Of a DNA stretch of 64,000 nt, positions 1 to 8,272 are shown piece by piece; position 1 is the stretch's first letter, and every line of letters starts with the position of its first letter. A program made the translations under genes and the position numbers. The stretch covers positions 157,701 to 221,700 of the forward strand of contig JAVKHY010000001.1 in assembly GCA_031459765.1 (NCBI GenBank), written 5' to 3'. Source of the DNA: Armatimonadota bacterium. Its GTDB lineage: Bacteria > Sysuimicrobiota > Sysuimicrobiia > Sysuimicrobiales > Kaftiobacteriaceae. Under the pieces are notes generated by a model. That model worked only from the letters and a program-made list of their open reading frames with translations. It did no database searches and was not told the DNA's origin.

Positions 1-65
1 CTCTCGCCTCCGTCCTGCCGGCGGGGGAAGGAGCGCGCCGCCTCCGCCTGTAATCCTCATCCACT

Positions 66-1022
66 ATGCAGGTCCCCACGCTGGCCGACGTCTTCAGCGC
101 CCGGTTGCGGATCCGTCCCTACCTCCGACCGACGCCGCTGTACGCCTATCCGTCGCTCGATCGCCTGGTCGGCGCGGAGATCTGGGTGAAGCACGAAAAC
201 CACCAGCCCGTCGGCGCGTTCAAAGTGCGGGGCGGCGTGAACCTGCTCTCCCAGCTGCCCGCGGACGAGCGGCGGCGGGGCGTCATCGCCGCGTCCACCG
301 GCAATCACGGCCAGTCCGTCGCCTTCGCCGCACGGCTGTTCGGGGTCCGCGCCATCATCTGCGTCCCCGAGGGCGCGAACCCGGTCAAGGTGGAGGCGAT
401 ACGGGACCTGGGCGCGGACGTCGTTATGCACGGTCGCGACTACGACGACGCGCGGGAGCACTGCGAGCGCCTGGCCGCCGCGGAGGGCTACCGCTACATC
501 CACTCCGGCAACGAGCCGCTGCTCATCGCCGGCGTGGCCACCGTCACGCTGGAGATCCTGGAGGAGCGGCCCGACGTCGAAGCGATCATCGTGCCTGTCG
601 GTGGGGGCAGCGGCGCGGCCGGGGCCTGCGTCGTCGTCAGCGCGATGCGCCCCGATGTGCGGGTGATCGGCGTGCAGTCCGCCGAAGCGCCCGCCGCCTA
701 TCGCTCCTGGCGGGCCCGTCGGCTGGTCGAGGACCGCATGGGCACCTACGCCGAGGGGCTGGCCACCCGCACGGCGTTCGAGCTCCCCCAGCGCATCCTC
801 TGGGAGCACCTGCGCGACTTCGTCCTCGTCAGCGACGACGAGATCCGCGCCGCACAGCGCGCGATGATCGAGAAGACCCGCAACCTCGTTGAGGCCGCCG
901 GGGCGGCGCCCCTGGCCGCGGCGCTCAGCCTCCGGGAGCAGCTCGCCGGCCGGCGCGTCGCCCTGATCTGCAGCGGCGGCAACGTCAGCCCGGACCAGCT
1001 GCGCGCCCTGCTCAGCCCGTAG
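66..1022 (+). CDS. PLP-dependent threonine/serine dehydratase
   Basis: A fold-type II PLP enzyme expected to deaminate threonine or serine to the 2-oxo acid in the cytoplasm. The Schiff-base lysine lies in GAFKVRGG (Lys53), a substrate loop STGNHGQ sits at about residues 77-83, the phosphate-binding glycine loop GGGSGAAGA at about 179-187, and a CSGGN motif near the C-terminus. At 318 aa it has only the catalytic domain and lacks the C-terminal ACT regulatory domain of biosynthetic IlvA, so a catabolic or hydroxyectoine-type (EutB-like) dehydratase is an alternative. The ATG at 66 has no obvious Shine-Dalgarno sequence; upstream context is cut by the window edge. Family assignment is firm, exact substrate is not. 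Confidence 0.88.
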   Translation: MQVPTLADVFSARLRIRPYLRPTPLYAYPSLDRLVGAEIWVKHENHQPVGAFKVRGGVNLLSQLPADERRRGVIAASTGNHGQSVAFAARLFGVRAIICVPEGANPVKVEAIRDLGADVVMHGRDYDDAREHCERLAAAEGYRYIHSGNEPLLIAGVATVTLEILEERPDVEAIIVPVGGGSGAAGACVVVSAMRPDVRVIGVQSAEAPAAYRSWRARRLVEDRMGTYAEGLATRTAFELPQRILWEHLRDFVLVSDDEIRAAQRAMIEKTRNLVEAAGAAPLAAALSLREQLAGRRVALICSGGNVSPDQLRALLSP

Positions 1023-1352
1023 CCGCCGCCGGCGCGCCGCGCGCCGTTCAACCCGCACTGCTGCCGCCGCCCCCGCCACCGCCGCCCCCTTCTCCTGCGA
1101 ACCCTCCGCGCGAGTCCCCGGCCGAGCTCACAGCGGTGACCAGTGCGTCGAGATTGGCCAAGATCCGGGAGAGATCCTCGAGGGAGTGCGCGGGGGGTCC
1201 CCGACCAGGACGGCCCACGCCCTGGCCCATCGCGCGCGCCGTTCCATGGCTCAGGCTACGCGCCGGCCTCCTCTAGGCCAACCGGCTGGCGTCCCGTCCC
1301 GGCCATGCTGTTGTCCCGGTTTTCCGGGTCAGGGCCTTCGCCCGCTCATCGG
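1023..1352. other. intergenic region, no supported gene
   Basis: About 330 bases between the dehydratase stop and the terminator hairpin of the minus-strand sugar-transport operon. Near 1075-1090 there is a run of GCC/GCC-like triplets that reads as polyglycine on the minus strand. No frame here has both a ribosome binding site and protein-like composition, and I see no RNA gene. Confidence 0.5.
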
Positions 1353-1386
1353 GACGGGCGCCCGTGTGAACGCGGGCGCCCGTCCT
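1353..1386 (-). terminator. strong hairpin, probable operon terminator
   Basis: A perfect 13-bp inverted repeat (1353-1365 pairing with 1374-1386, 8-nt loop) begins 17 nt after the stop of the binding-protein gene. There is no clear T-run on either side, so it may be an mRNA-stabilising 3' hairpin as much as an intrinsic terminator. Confidence 0.6.
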
Positions 1387-1402
1387 GTGCCCCGCCCGGG
1401 CG

Positions 1403-2953
1403 CTAGAACCGCCCGCCGACCAGGCCCTGCTCCCGCCACTTGCGGTAGATCCGCCGCAACTGTGCCGCCGCGCTGGACAGCGCCGCCTCGGGCGTGTCGA
1501 TACCCTGGGCCACCCGGGCGAACATCACCGGGATGACCCAGGTGTTGAAGGCTTCGTCCATCGCCGCGCTCGACGGGCCCGGCCAGCCGACATGGTAGGC
1601 CCAGTCAAAAGCCGTTTCGATCGTGGCCAGTTTGTCCTTGCGGTCGCCGGCCGCTTTGGAGATCGGGTCGTCCCGCAGATAGGCCAGCCGCTTCTCCTTG
1701 GAGATGGCCCCCGTGAACGTGGGGAAGTCGTAGGCCTGGCTGGCGTGGAACTTCCCCGGCGCCCACCCCTCGCGGGCGGCGACGTCCGGGTCGTAGCTCA
1801 AGATGAGGTCCACCAGGAACTTCTGGGCGGCGTTGCGCACCGGCGCCGGTCGGTTCCGCCACAGGGTGTAGACGCCCATGACGTGCTCCAACCCCCGCGC
1901 TCCGGCCGGGCCCTGCGGGGCGCGCTCCGTGACCCAGGTGTTGCGCGCGAACTGCACGGCGGGGGAGCTGTTGGGGGCCTCGCCCCGGCGCAGGGCGGCG
2001 ATGGCCTGGGCCTGCGCGGTGCGGGTGATCGAGATGGCGTTGGCGGCCATCGAGATGCGCCCGGCCAGGAACTCTTCGTTGTTGGAGGCCGCGGTCCAGG
2101 CGAAAACCCCGGGGAACATCGCCTCCTCGTACAACGCCTTCACGAACCGCAGGGCGTCGAGAGTGCGCTGCCGGAACGGCGGCCGGTCGATGACGACGTT
2201 GCTCTCCTCGTCCACCTCCGAGGTGCCCCAGGAGTACATCAGGGCGTGCAGCCACATGTTGGTGTCGATCTCCTGAGAGAGCCCCAGCCCGACCGGGTGC
2301 CCGAGCTTCTTCAACTCCCGGCCGCCCCAGCGGATGTGATCCCAGGTCACCGGGCCGCGCAGCGGGACGCGCTCCGTGCCCACGATGCGCGCGGAGACCT
2401 GCCGCCAGAGGTCGGCCCGGTAGTGCACGGGGTCGGGGACGAAGTTGTCCGAGACGCCGAAGTAGCGCCGCGTCACCGGATTGAACGTGCTCTTCTCGGC
2501 CAGGGGGATGTAGTTGCCCGCCTTCCGCTTGAGCTCCTCGACGACCTCGCGATGCGCGTCGGTGTCCACCTGGCGCTCCAGCGTCGCCGGGGGGCTCAGG
2601 TGCTGGATGAGGTCGTGGCCGGGATCGGCGCCGGCGGCCACCCGGGACGACTCCGCCGCGGCGACGGCCGGGATGTCGGCCAGGCCGATGTGGTCGATGA
2701 CGACGCGTACGCCGTTCTTCTCCCCCCACTTCGGGGCGAAGACGCGGTCCAGCCACTCGTCGTAGGGCGGCACGAAATGCCGCCACTGCAGGATGCGGAG
2801 CGTGACCGGCTGCGCGGACGCCCCGCGGGGCAGCAGCAGCGGTCCCAGCCCTGCCGCGGCGGCCAGGGCGCCGGCGGTCTTCAGCAGTTCCCGCCGGGTG
2901 AGCCGCCAGCGGCCGTCGGCCACCTGCATCCAGACCCACTCCCCATCAGCCAT
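1403..2953 (-). CDS. Tat-exported sugar-type ABC substrate-binding protein
   Basis: The extracytoplasmic binding protein of a carbohydrate ABC importer (family 1 solute-binding fold). The N-terminus has a twin-arginine signal, TRRELLKTAG, followed by an Ala/Leu-rich h-region and an AxA-like cleavage site near residue 48; the mature part starts with a beta strand typical of the family (VTLRILQW) and runs to 516 aa, somewhat longer than the usual 400-450. The ATG at 2953 lies 8 nt after GGGAGG. It is the last gene of a minus-strand operon: dehydrogenase, two permeases, then this protein. Tat export suggests it folds, perhaps with a cofactor or metal, before export. The sugar or polyol bound cannot be read from sequence; the MmsA-like neighbour hints at an inositol-like compound. 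Confidence 0.85.
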   Translation of the reverse strand: MADGEWVWMQVADGRWRLTRRELLKTAGALAAAAGLGPLLLPRGASAQPVTLRILQWRHFVPPYDEWLDRVFAPKWGEKNGVRVVIDHIGLADIPAVAAAESSRVAAGADPGHDLIQHLSPPATLERQVDTDAHREVVEELKRKAGNYIPLAEKSTFNPVTRRYFGVSDNFVPDPVHYRADLWRQVSARIVGTERVPLRGPVTWDHIRWGGRELKKLGHPVGLGLSQEIDTNMWLHALMYSWGTSEVDEESNVVIDRPPFRQRTLDALRFVKALYEEAMFPGVFAWTAASNNEEFLAGRISMAANAISITRTAQAQAIAALRRGEAPNSSPAVQFARNTWVTERAPQGPAGARGLEHVMGVYTLWRNRPAPVRNAAQKFLVDLILSYDPDVAAREGWAPGKFHASQAYDFPTFTGAISKEKRLAYLRDDPISKAAGDRKDKLATIETAFDWAYHVGWPGPSSAAMDEAFNTWVIPVMFARVAQGIDTPEAALSSAAAQLRRIYRKWREQGLVGGRF

Positions 2954-2973
2954 CCTCCCCGCCTCCCTTCGGT

Positions 2974-2992
2974 CGCGGCCGCACCGGCCGCG
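2974..2992 (-). other. intercistronic hairpin before the binding-protein gene
   Basis: An 8-bp perfect stem (2974-2981 with 2985-2992, loop of 3) lies between the permease stop and the ribosome binding site of the binding-protein gene. It could shield or set a processing boundary so that the binding protein is made in excess of the permeases; this role is inference. Confidence 0.45.
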
Positions 2993-2995
2993 GGA

Positions 2996-3838
2996 TCACT
3001 TGATCGCCCCACTGACGGTAAAGCTGCCCACGAACCGCTCGATCACCGCGTAGTACATCGCCGCCACGGGCACGCTGGCCAGAAAGGCCGAGGCCATCAG
3101 CGGCCCCCAGTCGAAGATGTCGCCCCGCACCATGTCCGCGGGCACACCGACGCTGACGGTCTTCTGGGCGGTGCTCGTCACGAAGGTCAGGGCGTAGACG
3201 AACTCCTGGGCGGAGAGGGTGAAGCCGAAGATCACCACCGTGACGATGCCCGGCAGCGTGAGCGGGATGACCACCTGCCACAGCGCCCGCAGCCGGGTGC
3301 AGCCGTCCACGAGGGCCGCTTCCTCCAGTTCCCGCGGCACGCCGCGCAGGAAGCCGGTGAGCAGCCAGACGCTCAGCGGCACGGTGATCGTGGGATAGAC
3401 GACGATCAGGGACCAGAGGGTGTTCTGCAGGCCGAGCGTCGTCACCACCCTGGCCATGGGGATGAACAGCAGCGTCGGCGGGACGAGGTAGACGAGGAAG
3501 ATGGCGATGCTCGCCCGCTCGCCCCAGCGGCCCAGGAAGCGCGCCAGGCTGTAGGCCGCCGGCAGGGCGAGCAGGAGCGTGATTGCCACCACCGCCACGC
3601 CCACCAGCGCCGTGTTGAGCACCCAGCGGGCGTACAGCGTCTTCGTGAAGACGTACTGCCAGTGCTCCAGCGTCGGCGGCTCGTGGAACCAGAAGGGGTT
3701 GTGCAGGGGGTTGTAGAGGTCGGAGTTGCGCTTGAAGGCCGTGATCAGCATCCAGGCGAACGGCGTGGCCGCGACGATGACGAAGGCGCCGAGAATGCCG
3801 GCCCGGCCCAGCGCCAGGGCCCGCCGCCGCGCCCGCAC
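2996..3838 (-). CDS. carbohydrate ABC transporter permease (MalG-type)
   Basis: Inner-membrane permease subunit, 280 aa, with about six hydrophobic segments and the EAA coupling loop at about residues 172-195 (LEEAALVDGC onward, ending IPLTLPGI), which contacts the ATPase. The start is GTG at 3838, immediately after the TAG stop of the upstream permease, so the two are translationally coupled. It pairs with the 3839-4774 gene to form the membrane channel and with the 1403-2953 binding protein. No ATP-binding subunit is encoded in this operon, so a shared MsmX/UgpC-type ATPase encoded elsewhere is presumably used. Confidence 0.9.
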   Translation of the reverse strand: MRARRRALALGRAGILGAFVIVAATPFAWMLITAFKRNSDLYNPLHNPFWFHEPPTLEHWQYVFTKTLYARWVLNTALVGVAVVAITLLLALPAAYSLARFLGRWGERASIAIFLVYLVPPTLLFIPMARVVTTLGLQNTLWSLIVVYPTITVPLSVWLLTGFLRGVPRELEEAALVDGCTRLRALWQVVIPLTLPGIVTVVIFGFTLSAQEFVYALTFVTSTAQKTVSVGVPADMVRGDIFDWGPLMASAFLASVPVAAMYYAVIERFVGSFTVSGAIK

Positions 3839-4774
3839 CTAGGCCACCTCCACGCGGCGCGCCAGGCGCAGCACCATCACGGCGGCGACCAGGAGCACGG
3901 GGAAGAGGAGCAGGGAGATCGAGGCGCCCACGCTGAGGTTGCCGCCGAAGATCCCCTTGAAGAAGGCCAGGCTGGAGAGGACCTGCGTGGTGTCGAAGGG
4001 GCCGCCCCGGGTCAGGACATACACCACGGCCATATCTGTGAAGGTGAAGATCGTGCCGAACAGCACGGCCACCGCGGTCACGGGCGCCATCAGGGGCAGG
4101 ACGATGTGGAACAGCCGCCGCCAGAAGCCGGCGCCGTCCACCTCGGCCTGATCGAGCACGTCGCGGGGCAGCGCGGCCAGGCCGGCCAGGAGGATCACCG
4201 TGGCGAAGGGCAGCATGCGCCAGACGTGCACGGTGACCACGGAGAACATCGCCAGGTTCGGCCGGCCCAGCCAGAACATGTTCTCGCCGGGTCCCAGCCA
4301 GCCGAGGCCGCGCAGCATCCAGTCGAGGATGCTGAACCGGGCGTGGAAGATCCACAGCCAGCCGATCGTCGTCAGGGAGACGGGGGCGACCCAGGGCAGC
4401 AGCACGAGGAACATCACCAGCCCGCGGCCCCGGAAGGGGCGCTGCAGGGCGTGGGCCAGGATGTTGGCCAGCACCAGGACCGCGACCTGGGCCAGGACGG
4501 TGAAGGTGAAGGTGTTGCGCAGGGCGCGCATCGCCACCGGGTCCTGGAAGACCTCGACGAAGTTGTCCAGGCCGATATAGCGCCCGTAGGGGTTGCCCGT
4601 CGTCGCGTCGGTCAGGCTGAGGTAGAGGGCGAAGAGGAAGGGGAAGCCGACGAGGAGCGCGATGTAGAGCACGGCGGGGGTCAGCAGCAGAGGCCCGAGC
4701 ACGCGCTCGCGCTCGAACAGGGCCCGCCCGTTCGACAGGGCGGTGGAGAGCGAGCGCGTCACGCTCAGGGCCAC
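3839..4774 (-). CDS. carbohydrate ABC transporter permease (MalF-type)
   Basis: Inner-membrane permease subunit, 311 aa with the chosen GTG start. The segment [19 protein letters not shown] is the first membrane span and an EAA loop ([15 protein letters not shown]) precedes IVLPLMAPV near residue 205. The same frame is open far upstream, but those residues are an Arg/Gly/Pro-rich shadow of the dehydrogenase gene. I place the start at the GTG at 4774-4772, 5 nt after GGAG and overlapping the dehydrogenase stop by 10 nt; a second GTG at 4762 is possible. Function: imports a sugar or polyol together with the next gene. Confidence 0.87.
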   Translation of the reverse strand: MALSVTRSLSTALSNGRALFERERVLGPLLLTPAVLYIALLVGFPFLFALYLSLTDATTGNPYGRYIGLDNFVEVFQDPVAMRALRNTFTFTVLAQVAVLVLANILAHALQRPFRGRGLVMFLVLLPWVAPVSLTTIGWLWIFHARFSILDWMLRGLGWLGPGENMFWLGRPNLAMFSVVTVHVWRMLPFATVILLAGLAALPRDVLDQAEVDGAGFWRRLFHIVLPLMAPVTAVAVLFGTIFTFTDMAVVYVLTRGGPFDTTQVLSSLAFFKGIFGGNLSVGASISLLLFPVLLVAAVMVLRLARRVEVA

Positions 4775-6213
4775 CGCTCCACCACCACCTTCTTCTCGGT
4801 GTAGAACTCCACCGCGTCGCGCCCCTGGCCGTGCAGGTCGCCGAAGAAGCTCTGGTTCCAGCCGGCGAAGGGGAAGAAGGCCATCGGCGCGGCGACCCCG
4901 ACGTTGATGCCGATGTTGCCCACCTGCACCTCGTACCGGAACCGCCGGGCGGCCGCTCCGCTGCGCGTGAACAGGCAGGCCATATTGCCGTAATCCTGCG
5001 CGTTGACCAGGGCGATCGCCTCGTCGATCGTGCGCACGGGGATCAACCCCAGCACCGGTCCGAAGATCTCGGTGCGGGCGATGGTCCCCCCGGGGGGCAC
5101 CTCGTCCAGCACCGTGGGCCGGACGAAGAACCCCTGCTCGCGGCCGGGGATGCGCGCCCCCCGTCCATCCACGATGATTCGGGCGCCCTCCGCCTCGGCC
5201 TGGCCGATCAGCCCTTCGACGCGCCGCTGGCTCTCGGCGCGGATCAGCGGCCCCATCTCCACCCCCGGCTCCAGCCCGTCGCCTACCCGGCGGGAGGCGG
5301 CCAGTGCGGCGACCGCCTCGGTGAACGGCTCCCGCGCCTCGCCGACGACGATGGCCAGCGACGACGCCAGGCAGCGCTGACCGGCGCAGCCGAAGGCCGA
5401 GTCGGCGACCAGCTGGGGCACCGTGGCCATGTCCGCGTCGGGGAGGACGACCACCGGGTTCTTGGCCCCGCCCTGGCACTGGGCCCGCTTGCCGGCCGCC
5501 GCCGCCCGCGCGTAGACGTGTCGCGCCACCGGCGTGGAGCCGACGAAGCTCACGGCGCGGACGAGGGGGTGATCGCAGAGCGCGTCCACGGTCTCCGCCG
5601 CCCCGTTAACCACGTTGACCACGCCGGGCGGAAGGCCGGCCCGCTCGACCAGGGCCATGATCTTCTGCATCGTCAGAGGGACCTTCTCGGACGGCTTGAC
5701 GATGACGGCGTTGCCGCAGGCCACGGCGTAGGGCAGGAACCACAGCGGGATCATCCCGGGAAAGTTGAACGGCGTGATGGCGGCGACCACCCCCACGGGC
5801 TGGCGGAAGAGATGTTCGTCGATGCCGCGGGCCACGTCCTCACTGTTGTAGCCCTGCAGCAGGCTGGGGATGCCGCAGGCCACCTCGACGTTCTCGATTC
5901 CCCGCCGCAGCTCGCCCACCGACTCGTCGTACGTCTTGCCGCACTCCTCGGTGACGGTACGGGCCAGGTCGTCGAGATGCTCCTCGAGCAGGCGTTTCAG
6001 ACGGAACAGGGGCTGGACGCGCTCCGGCGCCGGGGTGCGCCGCCACTCCCGGAAGGCCCGCGCCGCGGCCTGCGCGGCGTGATCCACGTCGGCCGCACTG
6101 GACAGCGGTACGCGGGCGATCACCTCGCCGCTGGCCGGATTGAACACCTCCAGGCCCCGGCCCCCGGTCGCCCTCGTCCACTCGCCGGCGATGTGGTTGA
6201 GGACTTCGTGCAT
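4765..6213 (-). CDS. mmsA: methylmalonate-semialdehyde dehydrogenase (CoA-acylating) family
   Basis: A 482-aa NAD-dependent aldehyde dehydrogenase that would convert methylmalonate or malonate semialdehyde plus CoA to propionyl- or acetyl-CoA. The nucleophilic cysteine is in GQRCLASS (Cys281), NAD-binding motifs include PFNFPGMIP and [10 protein letters not shown]. The general-base glutamate found in most aldehyde dehydrogenases (E-L-G-G-K) is replaced (QCQGGAKN, residues 245-252), as is characteristic of the CoA-acylating MmsA/IolA group. It is the first gene of an operon with sugar ABC permeases and a binding protein, which fits the last step of inositol or a related polyol pathway; valine catabolism is the alternative. 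Confidence 0.85.
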   Translation of the reverse strand: MHEVLNHIAGEWTRATGGRGLEVFNPASGEVIARVPLSSAADVDHAAQAAARAFREWRRTPAPERVQPLFRLKRLLEEHLDDLARTVTEECGKTYDESVGELRRGIENVEVACGIPSLLQGYNSEDVARGIDEHLFRQPVGVVAAITPFNFPGMIPLWFLPYAVACGNAVIVKPSEKVPLTMQKIMALVERAGLPPGVVNVVNGAAETVDALCDHPLVRAVSFVGSTPVARHVYARAAAAGKRAQCQGGAKNPVVVLPDADMATVPQLVADSAFGCAGQRCLASSLAIVVGEAREPFTEAVAALAASRRVGDGLEPGVEMGPLIRAESQRRVEGLIGQAEAEGARIIVDGRGARIPGREQGFFVRPTVLDEVPPGGTIARTEIFGPVLGLIPVRTIDEAIALVNAQDYGNMACLFTRSGAAARRFRYEVQVGNIGINVGVAAPMAFFPFAGWNQSFFGDLHGQGRDAVEFYTEKKVVVERWP

Positions 6214-6349
6214 TCCCCGGCCGTCCTTTCAGGAAGCGCGGACCGGCGCGGGGTGGGGCGAAACAGGACGGCGCTGCGCCGGCCTCGGGTGGGTGGACTA
6301 TTCGGCTCCCCGTGGTCCCGTATCCTGTCTGCGGCCGCCCCGCGGAAGC

Positions 6350-6630
6350 GCCGGACGTACCCGCACCGTCGGCTCCGGCGATGGCATCGCCGTGGTGTGG
6401 ACAGCCGATGGCAAGCCGGTCGCGCAGCTTGGCCCGCACGAAAACGCGTGGATCGCCGTAGAGTGGAGCCCTGACGGCCGGTTCCTCGCTACGGCTCAGT
6501 TCCACGGGAATGTACGGATTTGGGAACGGGGTACCTGGAAGCAACTAGTGCTGCTGCGTGTTCACGCCTCGGCAGGTCTGGTGCGCTGGACGGATGGTTA
6601 CATTGCTGTGGCGGGGGGCGCATCCTCATC
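6350..6630 (+). pseudogene. WD40-repeat gene remnant
   Basis: A short open stretch reads as one to two WD40 blades: DGIAVVWTADGKPVAQL, then EWSPDGRFLATAQ and NVRIWERGTWKQL, with the typical V-x-x-W-S-P-D-G-R and V-x-I-W spacing. The similarity begins abruptly near 6350 and fades after about 6630, where a minus-strand gene ends. A functional propeller needs about seven blades, so this is a decayed piece of a larger gene. It marks the left edge of the accessory region. Confidence 0.5.
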
Positions 6631-6913
6631 GTTCAGATCGTCCACTTGGCACCACACAGAGACGATAGGTTTCATCGAGAGAATGGTCACATCGATTTTG
6701 CCGGCAATCTTTCGAAGCGATCACCAAGGCATAAGGAGAAATCCCTTGCTGGACCCGCGCAAGGGCGTCACGGAAGAGCGAATCACGGATCCCGCCATCA
6801 CCGATCCGACTCTCGATCAGGATACTCTCAGGGACAGATAGCAGGCCGTGCTGCGAAAGCAGGTCGGCGAGAACGGCGTTGAGGACCTCCTCCCGAACCT
6901 CGAACGGCGACAC
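6626..6913 (-). CDS. small uncharacterised protein, partner of the PD-(D/E)XK gene
   Basis: A 95-aa acidic-to-neutral protein starting at GTG 6913, three nucleotides after the stop of the upstream nuclease-like gene and preceded by AGGTGA. It begins MSPFEVREEVLNAVLADLL, predicted helical, and contains ESRIGDGGIRDSLFRDALAR. I do not recognise a family. The coupling and shared lower-GC composition suggest it works with the upstream protein, for instance as a regulatory or inhibitory partner; that is inference. Its 3' end overlaps the WD40 remnant on the other strand. Confidence 0.6.
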   Translation of the reverse strand: MSPFEVREEVLNAVLADLLSQHGLLSVPESILIESRIGDGGIRDSLFRDALARVQQGISPYALVIASKDCRQNRCDHSLDETYRLCVVPSGRSER

Positions 6914-6916
6914 AAA

Positions 6917-7378
6917 TCACCTCGGCCGACGGCTACTGGCTCTCGGCTCCGCGAACAACAAATGCCAAGCATCGCGGTAGCGCAAGTCTTTGACTCGCTT
7001 GTAGTTCACGCACGTCACGCTAGGCAACCCCGACCATCGCTCTAGAATCTCGTCGATTTCGCTCGAAGGAACTACGAAGACCTCTGGCGATGCATGGGGC
7101 TCTTTGAATCGATGCTTGTAGCAAACGAGAACGTAAAAGTGAGCAGGGTCCCTCCGCTTGGGAGAGAGTGGCCAGTTGGTCGTATTCTTGAGGGCCTTTA
7201 CGTCAATCGTCACGGTTCGGCCGTCCGCATGATGGGCGCTCAGGTCTATCTCCTTCGTATGACCGAGGGTCAGCGAGACTCGGTGCCCCAGGCGGAGCAG
7301 GGAGGCGGCAACGTAGAACTCCGCCGCCAGGGCGGCAATCTGTGTTTCGCCCCTCGGGGTTCGAAGCTGCTTTGCCAT
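6917..7378 (-). CDS. PD-(D/E)XK nuclease-fold protein
   Basis: A 153-aa protein with the core of the restriction-endonuclease-like fold: Glu20 in a helix (EFYVAASLLRLGHRV), Asp45 in KEIDLSA, and the D-x-K pair Asp59/Lys61 in TIDVKAL. This E...D...DxK arrangement resembles group I intron-type and other small homing/restriction nucleases and DUF-type relatives that bind DNA as dimers. No separate DNA-binding domain is visible. It is followed 3 nt later by a small gene. Composition differs from the surrounding high-GC genes. Fold call is moderate; the substrate is unknown, and a structural rather than cleaving role is possible. Confidence 0.68.
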   Translation of the reverse strand: MAKQLRTPRGETQIAALAAEFYVAASLLRLGHRVSLTLGHTKEIDLSAHHADGRTVTIDVKALKNTTNWPLSPKRRDPAHFYVLVCYKHRFKEPHASPEVFVVPSSEIDEILERWSGLPSVTCVNYKRVKDLRYRDAWHLLFAEPRASSRRPR

Positions 7379-7681
7379 GCCTGCCTCACCCCGTCCTTCG
7401 CGGTCAAAGCAGAAGCCCCGCCCACCCGGGGGTGAGGCGGGGCTTCCTTGTCGATCCGGCGCTCATGCTCCGACGCATGTTGCTTGGCGGCGCGAGCCAA
7501 TATTCCTCCTCGTCCCCGCAGACGGCACACAGATATGGCGGCAATCGCTTGCGCTCGTAAGGGTTCGTTGCAGCCTCCTCAGAGGTCCGTCAGAGCTTCA
7601 AATGTCCTCGCGGAGGACCCTTTGAAACGTTGCCAACCGCTGCTTCTCGTTCGACACCCCGGGGCAATCGGAGGCTCGGCC
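7379..7681. other. intergenic region of the accessory stretch
   Basis: About 300 bases with one hairpin (7412-7446) and, on the minus strand near 7480-7600, a short open frame containing YLCAVCGDEEEYW. That fragment lacks a start codon and a second metal-binding pair, so it may be the remains of a zinc-ribbon protein. Nothing else is supported. Confidence 0.45.
7412..7446. terminator. hairpin, probable terminator
   Basis: A perfect 11-bp stem (7412-7422 with 7436-7446, 13-nt loop). It lies between the PD-(D/E)XK gene and the SNase gene, both on the minus strand, and could end the SNase transcript about 235 nt after its stop codon. The T-rich tail is weak on either strand. Confidence 0.45.
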
Positions 7682-8233
7682 TCACCTTCCCCAAAGGCCG
7701 CGCCTCTTCTCGCGGGCCTCCCGCTGACAGGCGAGGAAGAGTTCAGCGTACTTCACATTGGGCGGGATGGTCAGCACCTGAGCGTAGCCCGCCCGCAATA
7801 TCAGCATGTTGAACAGCCTACCATCGAGGAGCCAGACGTAAGCGAGGACGCGACCGTAGCGGTCGCGGACTTGCACGTCCAATTCCAACCCTACCTCTTT
7901 GCCCTGGAGATGCTTCTTCGTGAACTGTGAGGCAAGCCAGCCAAATTCTTGGATGACTTCCTTCGGTACCCCCGACTCGTAAGCATCGCGGTTCAGTTTG
8001 GCGCTCTCGTGGACCTCCGGTGTATCGATCCCGATCAACCGAACGCGCTCCCGGCGGCCGTCCAGCCTCACCTGCACGGTATCGCCGTCCACAACCCACC
8101 CAATCGTGGCCGCGAAGAGTTCTTCGGGCACCGGTGGGTTTTGGCAGGCAACCCGTGCTGCCCCCAAGCGTGAACCCGATAGCGCGAAGACCAAAGTCAG
8201 CGCGACTAGGAGGATTGTTTTCTCGGGTCTCAT
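7682..8233 (-). CDS. secreted thermonuclease (SNase-fold) family protein
   Basis: A 183-aa protein with a Sec signal peptide (hydrophobic residues 7-20) and a staphylococcal-nuclease OB-fold: VVDGDTVQV (47-55), RLIGIDTPE (65-73) and DRYGRVLAYVW (124-134). The calcium and catalytic residues of the family can be matched as Arg65, Asp70, Glu73 and Arg128, so phosphodiesterase activity on extracellular or periplasmic nucleic acid is likely. It lies 39 nt downstream of the DUF2130 gene in the same direction and may be co-transcribed. Part of the accessory stretch next to tRNA-Val. Confidence 0.87.
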   Translation of the reverse strand: MRPEKTILLVALTLVFALSGSRLGAARVACQNPPVPEELFAATIGWVVDGDTVQVRLDGRRERVRLIGIDTPEVHESAKLNRDAYESGVPKEVIQEFGWLASQFTKKHLQGKEVGLELDVQVRDRYGRVLAYVWLLDGRLFNMLILRAGYAQVLTIPPNVKYAELFLACQREAREKRRGLWGR

Positions 8234-8272
8234 CCTCCGCGGTTTGTCCGTGCAGCAGTCATATTGGGGCGC

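Noticed and set aside
1048..1230. Minus-strand 60-codon frame ending in a polyglycine run
   Set aside because: No ribosome binding site, a stop lies shortly upstream in frame, and the sequence is explained by a GCC-rich repeat; it may at most be a gene remnant.
1592..4804. A 1070-codon plus-strand frame opposite the sugar-transport operon
   Set aside because: Composition (Arg/Gly/His/Gln-rich, no motifs) is that of an antisense shadow in high-GC DNA; the minus-strand genes carry clear domain signatures.
7480..7600. Possible zinc-ribbon gene on the minus strand (YLCAVCGDEEEYW)
   Set aside because: No start codon after the upstream stop and only one C-x-x-C; too short to call a gene.
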